This document shows, piece by piece, positions 1 through 6,579 of a DNA stretch of 12,062 nucleotides (position 1 is its first letter; every line of letters starts with the position of its first letter). The translations under genes and the position numbers were made by a program. The DNA comes from Desulfurellales bacterium (GTDB taxonomy: Bacteria; Campylobacterota_A; Desulfurellia; Desulfurellales; Hippeaceae). The notes under the pieces were generated by a model. That model made no database searches. It was not told where the DNA came from and saw only the letters and a program-made list of their open reading frames with translations. The stretch lies in assembly GCA_027064405.1 (NCBI GenBank), contig JAMOPP010000086.1, forward strand, positions 1 to 12,062. The letters run 5' to 3'.

Positions 1-1028
1 AATAATCTATCAGAGAGCTTTAAATTATGATTAACATATCCACACCTTGAACAGGTTTTAGAGCTTGGAAACCATCTGTCGGCAATTATTATATTATTAC
101 TTCTCAGCTTGGATTTATATTCAAGCTGCCGTTTAAACTCATACATTCCTATATCACTAATAGCCTTTGCAAGATGATGGTTTTTGAGCATACCCAATAC
201 ATTCAAGTCTTCAATGACAAGGGTTTTGTAGTTTTGTGTTAGGTATGTGGTTATCTTGTGTAGATAGTTTTTTCTGATATTTGATATTTTCCAATGAAGT
301 TTTGCTATTCTGTTGGATAATTTCCTATAATTCTTTGAGAATGGTGTTGTATCTTCCTTTTTTCTTGGGTGTTGTCTTTTGCTTAAGCGTCTCTGAAGCC
401 TTGTTAAGCGTTTTTCATACCTTTTTAGAGTTTTTAAGTTTTCAAAGAATTTACCGTCTGAAAGTGTTGCAAATTTCTCTATACCCAAATCCACACCAAC
501 CTTTGCTTGGCTTTCGCATAGTGGGTATGGATTATTAACAACTTCTACAGCAAAGGATATAAACCATTTACCGGCTTGATTTGATATAGTAGCGTTGAGT
601 ATTTTACCGTCAAATCTTATGCTTTCTTTCATTCTTACCCAACCGAGCTTTGGTATCCATACCTTTTTGCCGTCTGTCTTTACTTGGTCGCCGCCTATAT
701 AGAACGAGGGTCTATTTCTTTTCTTGCTTTTAAATCTTGGTCTTTTACGGTTCCCTTTAAAAAACTCATTAAAAGCCTTTTGTAGATAGATAAAAGGCTG
801 TTGAGAAGCGTATTTAGTTACCTCAAAGACAAAAGGATACTGCTTTTTCTTAATAGAGTTAAATCTTTTTTTTAATGCAAAAGCATTAGGTTTTTCACCT
901 GCTTTATATTCTTTTTCCCATTCAGATAATGCCAAATTCCAAACAAATCTTGAGATACCGCAGGCTTTCTTGAAATAGGTTATCTGTTTATTGTTTGGTT
1001 TAAGCCTTATCTTGTGAGCTAATTGCAT
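1..1028 (-). CDS. tnpB: TnpB, IS607-associated RNA-guided nuclease (3' truncated by window edge)
   Basis: The frame is open from the ATG at 1028 to the window edge, giving 342 residues without a stop. TnpB is an RuvC-like endonuclease guided by an RNA made from the element's 3' end; it cuts donor or target DNA and helps retain the transposon. Visible signatures are the N-terminal helix-turn-helix/OrfB region (about 1-60), a basic stretch (residues 91-106), RuvC-I GVDLGIEKFATLSDG with catalytic Asp180, RuvC-II VIEDLNVLGML with Glu273, the family motif LAKAISD (286-292), and the first half of the zinc finger, CSRCG (Cys326, Cys329). The second Cys pair and the RuvC-III Asp lie beyond the edge. 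The start is supported by AAGGCGG (1035-1041) 6 nt upstream, inside tnpA, so translation is probably coupled. No mutation is visible, so it may be active; completeness cannot be judged. Confidence 0.92.
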   Translation of the reverse strand, partial: MQLAHKIRLKPNNKQITYFKKACGISRFVWNLALSEWEKEYKAGEKPNAFALKKRFNSIKKKQYPFVFEVTKYASQQPFIYLQKAFNEFFKGNRKRPRFKSKKRNRPSFYIGGDQVKTDGKKVWIPKLGWVRMKESIRFDGKILNATISNQAGKWFISFAVEVVNNPYPLCESQAKVGVDLGIEKFATLSDGKFFENLKTLKRYEKRLTRLQRRLSKRQHPRKKEDTTPFSKNYRKLSNRIAKLHWKISNIRKNYLHKITTYLTQNYKTLVIEDLNVLGMLKNHHLAKAISDIGMYEFKRQLEYKSKLRSNNIIIADRWFPSSKTCSRCGYVNHNLKLSDRL

Positions 1029-1641
1029 TGTTTACCGCCTTTTGCATATCTTCTATTAGTTTTTTGTTTTTATTCGAGCGTTTACCATAGAGCCTTGCAG
1101 AAAAAACGGTTATAATTTCTAAGACATCTTTTGCAAGTTCTTCTTCGAACGATGATACATTTTCGCCTTTGTTTATTATAACAACCTCTACTTCTTTAGC
1201 TTCACAAAGAGCAAAGATTAACTCGGCACCAAATCTTAACAACATGTCTTTATGTGTAATAACAAGCCTATTAACTTTATCATTAAGAATAAGGTTTATA
1301 AGTTTTTTTAAGCCTTTTTTATTATAATTTATACCACTTCCCAAATCGGATATAATCTCAAAATCCCAACCTTTTGTAGCACAATACATTTCCAATACTT
1401 TCTTTTGTCTTTCAAGGTCTTCTTTTTGGTCGTAAGATGAAACACGAGCATAAGCAATAGTTATACGACTGTCAGTATTACCTTCTACTTGTGTAAGAAT
1501 AGATGAGAGCTTATATCTTCTCTGTCCACCTCTTGTTCTTGTATCGGGTTTTATTTTACCTTCTTTTTCCCACCTGCGTAGAGTGGATATAGATACCCCT
1601 AATATACGGGAGGCTTCACCAATAGATACTAACCTTTTCAT
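1000..1641 (-). CDS. tnpA: IS607 transposase TnpA, serine recombinase with MerR-type HTH
   Basis: This 213-residue protein would catalyse excision and integration of the element through a phosphoserine intermediate. Residues 3-45 form a MerR-like DNA-binding domain (VSIGEASRILGVS, then LRRWE). Residues 60-190 form the resolvase catalytic domain with YARVSSYDQK (catalytic Ser68, Arg66), DLERQ (Arg79) and GSGINY. The IS607-typical tail EEELAKDVLEIITVFSARLYG ends with KRSNKNKK. The frame is open further upstream to a TTG at 1713, adding 24 hydrophobic residues, but family members begin at the equivalent of MKRLVSIGEA, so ATG 1641 is chosen; no good ribosome-binding site precedes it. Oddity: the motif normally read as KDRL is KDML here (Met133, ATG codon). 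This replaces the arginine equivalent to Arg68 of gamma-delta resolvase, while the next one (Arg136) is kept. Activity may therefore be lost. Confidence 0.9.
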   Translation of the reverse strand: MKRLVSIGEASRILGVSISTLRRWEKEGKIKPDTRTRGGQRRYKLSSILTQVEGNTDSRITIAYARVSSYDQKEDLERQKKVLEMYCATKGWDFEIISDLGSGINYNKKGLKKLINLILNDKVNRLVITHKDMLLRFGAELIFALCEAKEVEVVIINKGENVSSFEEELAKDVLEIITVFSARLYGKRSNKNKKLIEDMQKAVNNAISSQDKA

Positions 1642-1858
1642 AAATGTAATTATAATAAAATAATAGGTAGAAATCAAGCAGAAAAACATAGATATGGATA
1701 GATTTTTACGCAACTGTTAATAACCCCTTAAACAATAAACTTAACCTTTATCTTGTAAAAATAGAATAAAAAGTCAATAGAAATTTTTTACATATTACAA
1801 TATCCTATAATGATATGTTTTTTATCATTCAAGATTTTTTAGGGGAATACGCTTAATG
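1642..1858. other. Intergenic stretch with IS607 left end and a small hairpin
   Basis: No gene is supportable in this very AT-rich stretch. It must contain the left end of the IS607 element, plus whatever chromosomal DNA precedes the metallohydrolase promoter. A 7-bp inverted repeat AATGATA (1809-1815) / TATCATT (1823-1829) encloses a T-rich 7-nt loop, and an 8-bp pair TGTAAAAA (1754-1761) / TTTTTACA (1785-1792) is also present. Either could be a transposase or regulator site, but such repeats arise easily in AT-rich DNA. No good promoter for tnpA was found here. Confidence 0.5.
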
Positions 1859-1888
1859 TTGACAATAACATAAGAAATATTTTATTAT
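1859..1888 (+). promoter_or_regulatory. Sigma70-like promoter of the metallohydrolase gene
   Basis: TTGACA at 1859-1864 and TATTAT at 1883-1888 are separated by 18 bp, predicting a start near 1895. A perfect TATAAT also occurs at 1893-1898 but has no matching -35 at normal spacing. The gene's ribosome-binding site GGAGG is at 1911-1915. Confidence 0.6.
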
Positions 1889-1920
1889 TGTCTATAATTT
1901 AATTTTTGTAGGAGGATAGT

Positions 1921-2754
1921 ATGGATTTGAGAATTACTGTTTTAGCTGAAAACAGCGTGGTTGTGCCGTTTAATGTAATAGGTGAGCATGGATTTAGCGC
2001 CTTTGTTGAAATGCCCGGTTATAATTTTTTGTTTGATACAGGTCAGGGAAAGGCTCTTGTAAATAATGCATTGGCTTTAAAAAAGGATTTATCAAGTATT
2101 AAGTTTTTGTATCTATCCCACGGACATTATGACCATGTTGGAGGCATGGCTGAGCTTTTAAAAATAAAATCACCAATTAAAACATATGCCCATCCTGATA
2201 TGTTTGCAGAGAGATATTGGTTTAAAGGCGGTGTCAAAAAATCAATAGGTGTGCCCTTCAGAAAAGATTATCTTGAAAGTTTAGGTGCTGATTTTGAATT
2301 CACAAAAGATTTTAAAGAGTTAGAAAAAAATGTTTTTTCATCCGGAGAAGTTGAGAGGAAAACAGACTTTGAAAGGATAGATAAAGAGATGAAGGTTATA
2401 AATAAAGACGGAGAGCTTGTCCAGGATGAGATATGGGATGATTTCTCTATGGCTATAGATACCTCGAAAGGATTGGTTGTTATTTTAGGCTGTGCGCATG
2501 CAGGAATAGTTAATATTTTAAATCATTTTATAAAAAAGACGGGTAAAAAAGAGATATATGCAGTTATAGGAGGAACTCATCTTGGATTTGCAACGGACGA
2601 GCAGATTGATAAAACTCTTGAAGTTATAGATAAATATAATATACAAAAATTGGGCGCATCCCACTGCACAGGACTTACAGTAAGTGCAAAATTATACAAT
2701 AGTTTGAAGGATAGATTCTTTTTCGCAGGTGCAGGCTCGGTACTCGAGGTATAA
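1921..2754 (+). CDS. Metallo-beta-lactamase-fold hydrolase, COG1237 type (MJ0301-like)
   Basis: A 277-residue cytosolic protein of the metallo-beta-lactamase superfamily, usual length for the COG1237 group. Archaeal members of this group are annotated in methanopterin precursor synthesis (dihydropterin ribofuranosylaminobenzene phosphate synthase), while bacterial members have no settled substrate. Metal-binding signatures are LSHGHYDHVGG (His67, His69, Asp71, His72), LGCAHAGIVNIL (His193), GGTHLG (His220) and GASHCTG (His248). The N-terminal EHGFSAFVE and FDTGQG are group-typical. No signal peptide or membrane segment is seen. The ATG start is fixed by GGAGG 5 nt upstream. It has its own promoter and a terminator directly after the stop, so it is probably monocistronic and is convergent with hslU. 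Fold and metal binding are secure; the substrate is unknown. Confidence 0.9.
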   Translation: MDLRITVLAENSVVVPFNVIGEHGFSAFVEMPGYNFLFDTGQGKALVNNALALKKDLSSIKFLYLSHGHYDHVGGMAELLKIKSPIKTYAHPDMFAERYWFKGGVKKSIGVPFRKDYLESLGADFEFTKDFKELEKNVFSSGEVERKTDFERIDKEMKVINKDGELVQDEIWDDFSMAIDTSKGLVVILGCAHAGIVNILNHFIKKTGKKEIYAVIGGTHLGFATDEQIDKTLEVIDKYNIQKLGASHCTGLTVSAKLYNSLKDRFFFAGAGSVLEV

Positions 2755-2756
2755 AA

Positions 2757-2790
2757 AAAGCCCGGGATAGAGCAACCTGTCCCGGGCTTT
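2757..2790. terminator. Bidirectional Rho-independent terminator
   Basis: A perfect 11-bp stem AAAGCCCGGGA (2757-2767) / TCCCGGGCTTT (2780-2790), extendable by three more pairs with one G-T, sits between the stops of the metallohydrolase gene (2754) and hslU (2811). Read on the minus strand it is followed by a run of Ts, so it is strongest for the tig-hslU operon. On the plus strand the T-run is short (CTTTAAT), but the GC-rich stem probably still works. Confidence 0.93.
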
Positions 2791-2810
2791 AATGTATTAA
2801 ATATTTTTTA

Positions 2811-4169
2811 TTACAAAATGTATCTGTTTAAATCTTTATTCTTAACAACATGTAAAAGCTTCTCTTCCGTATATTTATCGTCTATTTCGATATCCTTTTT
2901 TTCTATATCCGGTGCTTCAAAAGCTATGTCTTCAAGTAGCCTTTCTAAAAGTGTATGAAGTCGCCTTGCTCCGATATTTTCCGTTTCTCTATTTACAACT
3001 TCAGCAAGCTCCGCGATTTTTTCTATTCCGCTATCTAAAAATTTAAGGTTAATGCCCTCTGTTTTTAAGAGCGCTGTGTATTGTTTGATTAAAGCGTTTT
3101 TAGGTTCTTTAAGTATTCTTACGAAATCTTCCTTCGTAAGCGCATTGAGTTCAACTCTAATAGGAAATCTTCCTTGAAGCTCAGGAACCATATCACTTGG
3201 TTTTGATTGATGAAAAGCACCGGCAGCTATAAAGAGTATGTGGTCTGTCTTAATTATTCCATATCTTGTGTTGACACTTGAGCCTTCAACTATCGGAAGG
3301 AGGTCTCGCTGAACGCCTTCTCTTGATATATCAGGACCGTGGCTTGAACCTTTGCCTGTAATTTTGTCAATTTCATCTATAAAAATAATACCGTCGTTTG
3401 ACGCTCTTTGTATTGCAAGTTCTTTAACCTTGTCTTTATCTATAAGCTTTTGTGCCTCTTCTTCTTTAAGTATATTTTTCGCTTCTTTAACGGTCACCTT
3501 TCTTGTTTTCTTTTTTGAAGGAACTATACTGCTAAGCATATCCTTTAAGCTTGAATCCAAATCGTCCATAGGAACAGCCGCAACTTCCATAAAAGGCATA
3601 AACTGCCCGCTATTTTTATTTGAACTTGTTGTAATCTCTATTATCTTGTCGTCAAGCTCTCCCTTTTGAAGTTTTTCTCTAAATTTGTCTCTTGTTTTTG
3701 ACAATCTCTCCTCTTCCTCGGGAGTGTCATATATGCTTTTCGGCTTTTTTAAAGATGGCACAAGTATGTCTAAAATCCTATCTTCTGCAGCACAAAAAGC
3801 CTTTTCTTTGACTTTTTCAAGCTCTTCTTTTTTTATCATTTCATAGCTTATTCTTGCTAAATCTCTAACCATAGATTCAACATCACGCCCTATATATCCC
3901 ACCTCTGTAAACTTACTGGCTTCCACCTTAACAAAAGGCGCTTTTGTGATTCTTGCTATTCGTCTGGCAATTTCCGTTTTGCCCACGCCTGTCGGGCCTA
4001 TCATAAGTATATTTTTAGGAACTATTTCCTCTTTTATATCTCCTTCAACCATAGCTCGTCTGTATCTTGTTCTTAATGCAATTGCAATTGCTTTTTTTGC
4101 GTTTTTTTGGCCCACAATGTATTTGTCTAATAGACTAACTATCTTTTTGGGTGTTATATTGTCTATCAT
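2811..4169 (-). CDS. hslU: HslU, ATPase/unfoldase of the HslUV protease
   Basis: This 452-residue AAA+ (Clp/Hsp100) protein forms the hexameric cap that unfolds substrates and threads them into the HslV chamber in the cytosol. Features in order: N-terminal PKKIVSLLDKYIVGQ, Walker A GPTGVGKT (58-65), pore loop GYIG (91-94, where GYVG is commoner), the HslU-specific intermediate (I) domain (about 110-240, charged and helical), Walker B IIFIDE (261-266), an arginine-finger candidate in LQGRFPIR (Arg334), sensor 2 GARRLHT (401-407), and the C-terminal tail LNRYIL, which in this family inserts between HslV subunits to activate them. The ATG directly follows the hslV stop (TAGATG), with AGGAG 8 nt upstream inside hslV, so the two are translationally linked. 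It is the last gene of the operon and is followed by the strong terminator. Full family length with all key residues present. Confidence 0.97.
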   Translation of the reverse strand: MIDNITPKKIVSLLDKYIVGQKNAKKAIAIALRTRYRRAMVEGDIKEEIVPKNILMIGPTGVGKTEIARRIARITKAPFVKVEASKFTEVGYIGRDVESMVRDLARISYEMIKKEELEKVKEKAFCAAEDRILDILVPSLKKPKSIYDTPEEEERLSKTRDKFREKLQKGELDDKIIEITTSSNKNSGQFMPFMEVAAVPMDDLDSSLKDMLSSIVPSKKKTRKVTVKEAKNILKEEEAQKLIDKDKVKELAIQRASNDGIIFIDEIDKITGKGSSHGPDISREGVQRDLLPIVEGSSVNTRYGIIKTDHILFIAAGAFHQSKPSDMVPELQGRFPIRVELNALTKEDFVRILKEPKNALIKQYTALLKTEGINLKFLDSGIEKIAELAEVVNRETENIGARRLHTLLERLLEDIAFEAPDIEKKDIEIDDKYTEEKLLHVVKNKDLNRYIL

Positions 4170-4712
4170 CTATTTATCTCCTAAAACATCGACTGTTATA
4201 TTGTTGTTTGTGTATATACATATGGAAGACGCTATTTTTAGTGACTCCTCCGCTATTGTTTTTGCATCCAATTCTGTAAACTTAAGCATAGATAATGCAG
4301 CTGATAAAGCATAATTTCCACCTGAGCCTATAGCACACGCATCATAGTCAGGGCTTAAAACATCTCCATTTCCGGATATTATATATGTACTCTTTTTGTC
4401 GGCTGCTATCAGAAGGGCTTCTAATCTTCTCAAAACTCTGTCTGTGCGCCACTCCTTTGCAAGTTCTACTGCAGCTCGAGTGAGGTTGCCTGAAAACTCA
4501 CTTATTTTATCTTCAAGTTTTTCAAATAAAGTAAAGGCATCTGCCGTTGAACCTGCAAAGCCAACAAGAACATTTCCTTCATAGAGCCTTCTTATCTTTT
4601 TAGCATTTGCTTTTGCTACGGTGTTTCCCATTGTGACCTGACCATCTCCGCCTATTGCTACAACCCCGTTTCTCCTTACGGAAATTATTGTGGTGCCCCT
4701 CATTTCTATCAT
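4170..4712 (-). CDS. hslV: HslV, threonine peptidase subunit of HslUV
   Basis: This 180-residue proteasome-beta-like (Ntn hydrolase) subunit forms the double-hexamer proteolytic chamber capped by HslU. The six-residue leader MIEMRG would be removed to expose the catalytic Thr7 (TTIISVRRNG), as in other HslV proteins. Further family motifs are AIGGDGQVTMGNT, KKIRRLY, GFAGSTADAFTLFE, VELAKEWRTDR, GNGDVL, AIGSGGNYALSAA and the end ICIYTNNNITVDVL. The ATG at 4712 is preferred because GAGG lies 6 nt upstream; an internal Met4 is too far from that site. Spacing to clpX is 13 nt, and hslU follows with no gap. Full-length and apparently functional. Confidence 0.97.
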   Translation of the reverse strand: MIEMRGTTIISVRRNGVVAIGGDGQVTMGNTVAKANAKKIRRLYEGNVLVGFAGSTADAFTLFEKLEDKISEFSGNLTRAAVELAKEWRTDRVLRRLEALLIAADKKSTYIISGNGDVLSPDYDACAIGSGGNYALSAALSMLKFTELDAKTIAEESLKIASSICIYTNNNITVDVLGDK

Positions 4713-4725
4713 AACTTGCCTCTTT

Positions 4726-5979
4726 TTAAGCCGATTTGCTTTTATTTTTTGAAATTAAAACAGCTTTTTGTTCTTTTAAAACAACTCTTTCATCTATAAT
4801 ACATTCATCAATATCGCTTAATGAAGGTATCTTGTACATTACATCAAGCATAATCTCTTCCATTATACTTCTTAAACCCCTTGCTCCAACCTTTCTTTTT
4901 ATCGCTTCTTGTGCTATGGCTCTTAAAGCATCATCCGTAATCGTAAGTGTCACACCGTCCATTTTAAGCATTTCCGTATATTGTTTTATCAGTGCATTTT
5001 TCGGCTCGGTTAAAATTTTTATAAGTTCTTCCTCTTTTAGTTCTTCAAGCGTCGCCGTTACATGAAGTCTTCCTATTAATTCGGGTATAAGTCCATACTT
5101 CATTAAGTCTTCAGGTGTAACATTTTCAATAATATTTTCTTTATCCTTTTTGTTTAAGTTTACAGGATTTGTAAAACCTATGCTTTTTTTATTCATTCTT
5201 CTTGCTATTATGTCTTGAAGACCCTCAAAAGCCCCGCCACATACAAAAAGTATATTTGTTGTGTCAACCTGTATAAATTCCTGCTGAGGGTGCTTTCTTC
5301 CTCCGTAGGGTGGAACATTAACGACACTGCCTTCTATGAGTTTTAACAAAGCCTGCTGAACACCTTCGCCTGATACATCCCTTGTTATAGATGCGTTTTC
5401 GCTTTTTCTTGTAATTTTATCCAGTTCGTCTATGTAAACTATGCCCTTTTGCGCCAAAGCAATGTTATAATCTGCTGCCTGAAGAAGTCTGACAAGTATG
5501 TTTTCAACATCTTCGCCTACATATCCAGCCTCTGTTAAACTTGTAGCATCGGCTATAGCAAAAGGAACATTTAAAATTTTAGCAAGAGTTCTGGCAAGAA
5601 GAGTTTTGCCTGTTCCCGTATTTCCTATAAGTAAAATATTGCTCTTTTCCAAATCTATATTACTCTTTTTTCCAATATTAGAATCAACCCTCTTGTAATG
5701 ATTATAAACAGCAACGGAAAGAATTTTTTTGGCTCTATCTTGAGATATGATATATTCATCAAGCTTCTTTTTTATTGCTTTGGGCTTTAGATTTTCAGAC
5801 TCACTACTTTTCTTTTTAAGTGCAACCTTATCTTCGGATAGAATATCCTCGCATAAAGCTACACATTCATCACATATATAAACACCAGGACCGGCTATAA
5901 GCTTATTTACTTCGTCTTGAGTTCTCCCGCAAAAAGAGCATCTCAAAGAACTCTTACCGCTATTTTCGGTCGTTTTCAT
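4726..5979 (-). CDS. clpX: ClpX, ATPase/unfoldase and substrate selector for ClpP
   Basis: A 417-residue AAA+ unfoldase that recognises tagged or adaptor-delivered proteins and feeds them to ClpP. The N-terminal zinc-binding domain has Cys14, Cys17, Cys36 and Cys39 (CSFC ... CDEC). The ATPase core has Walker A GNTGTGKT (119-126; the second residue is usually Pro), pore loop GYVG (152-155), Walker B IVYIDE (180-185), the RKH loop (228-230), the ClpP-docking IGF loop (267-269), an arginine finger in GRLHV (Arg304) and sensor 2 GARGLR (365-370). Presence of the IGF loop agrees with clpP lying immediately upstream. The first 20 nt overlap the end of clpP; GAGGAG sits 7 nt before the ATG. Family-typical length, no sign of damage. 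Confidence 0.97.
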   Translation of the reverse strand: MKTTENSGKSSLRCSFCGRTQDEVNKLIAGPGVYICDECVALCEDILSEDKVALKKKSSESENLKPKAIKKKLDEYIISQDRAKKILSVAVYNHYKRVDSNIGKKSNIDLEKSNILLIGNTGTGKTLLARTLAKILNVPFAIADATSLTEAGYVGEDVENILVRLLQAADYNIALAQKGIVYIDELDKITRKSENASITRDVSGEGVQQALLKLIEGSVVNVPPYGGRKHPQQEFIQVDTTNILFVCGGAFEGLQDIIARRMNKKSIGFTNPVNLNKKDKENIIENVTPEDLMKYGLIPELIGRLHVTATLEELKEEELIKILTEPKNALIKQYTEMLKMDGVTLTITDDALRAIAQEAIKRKVGARGLRSIMEEIMLDVMYKIPSLSDIDECIIDERVVLKEQKAVLISKNKSKSA

Positions 5980-6577
5980 TAATAATCTCCTCTTCTTTTC
6001 TTGAATGGATAATTTTATCTATTAATCCATATTTTAAAGCCTCGTCAGCATCCATATAGTTGTCTCTTTCCGTATCTTTTTCTATGGTAGATATGCGTTT
6101 GCCTGTATTTTGAGCAAGAATCTTGTTTGTAAGTTTTTTTAATTTTAATATTTCCTTTGCGTGTATTTCAATCTCGGTTGCCTGACCGCTAACGCCTCCT
6201 AAGGGCTGGTGAATCATAACTCTGGAATGTGGCAGTGAATATCTTTTACCTTTGGTTCCCGAAGATAGAATCAGTGCAGCCATAGATGCAGAAATTCCAA
6301 GGCATATGGTTGTTATGTCGCATTTTATGTAATTCATAGTGTCGTATATCGCAAGGCCTGCAGAAATGCTGCCGCCGGGTGAATTTATATATATAAAAAT
6401 ATCCTTTTCCGGATTTTCCGATTCCAAAAAAAGCAGTTGACTTACGATAGCATTTGAAGCATCATCATTTATCTCTCCGTTTAGCATAATAATTCTGTCT
6501 TTCAACAACCTTGAATATATATCGTAAGACCTCTCCCCCTGCGGTGTTTTTTCAATAACTATGGGAACAAGATTCAT
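5960..6577 (-). CDS. clpP: ClpP, ATP-dependent Clp protease proteolytic subunit
   Basis: A 205-residue serine peptidase that assembles into the tetradecameric barrel served by ClpX. The catalytic triad is visible: Ser98 in GISASMAA, His123 in VMIHQPLGG and Asp172 in ERDNYMDADEAL. The N-terminal LVPIVIEKTPQGERSYDIYSRLL and the FIYINSPGGSISAGLAIYDTM segment (oxyanion region) are canonical. Only a short leader precedes the mature-like N-terminus, as in many ClpP sequences. The ATG lies 2 nt after the tig stop, with GAGGAG from the tig 3' end upstream, so it depends on upstream translation or at least shares the transcript. Its 3' end overlaps clpX by 20 nt. No ClpA or ClpC gene is present in the window. 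Confidence 0.97.
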   Translation of the reverse strand: MNLVPIVIEKTPQGERSYDIYSRLLKDRIIMLNGEINDDASNAIVSQLLFLESENPEKDIFIYINSPGGSISAGLAIYDTMNYIKCDITTICLGISASMAALILSSGTKGKRYSLPHSRVMIHQPLGGVSGQATEIEIHAKEILKLKKLTNKILAQNTGKRISTIEKDTERDNYMDADEALKYGLIDKIIHSRKEEEIINENDRK

Positions 6578-6579
6578 AT

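Larger units (their letters stand above)
1..1641 (-). mobile_element. IS607-family insertion sequence, partial (right end outside window)
   Basis: A MerR-HTH/serine-recombinase gene (tnpA) overlaps a downstream tnpB by 29 nt on the same strand, the standard IS607 two-gene layout. The given span is the minimum, from the tnpA start to the window edge. The true left end lies further right, somewhere in 1642-1858, but cannot be placed because IS607 elements lack terminal inverted repeats and make no target duplication. The 3' end of tnpB and the downstream region that would encode the guide (omega/reRNA) are outside the window. Both reading frames are uninterrupted as far as visible. Confidence 0.9.

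Noticed and set aside
1..60. TnpB guide (omega/reRNA) or IS607 right end at the left edge
   Set aside because: The edge falls inside the tnpB coding sequence at the zinc finger, so the guide-RNA region lies outside the window.
281..538. Plus-strand open frame opposite tnpB, with a hydrophobic N-terminus
   Set aside because: It lies wholly within tnpB on the other strand, has no ribosome-binding site or recognisable domain, and tnpB is intact there.
1642..1713. Upstream in-frame extension of tnpA to a TTG at 1713, adding 24 residues
   Set aside because: The added residues are a hydrophobic AT-rich run not found in IS607 TnpA proteins, which begin at the MKRLVSIGEA equivalent, so ATG 1641 is the likely start despite its weak ribosome-binding site.
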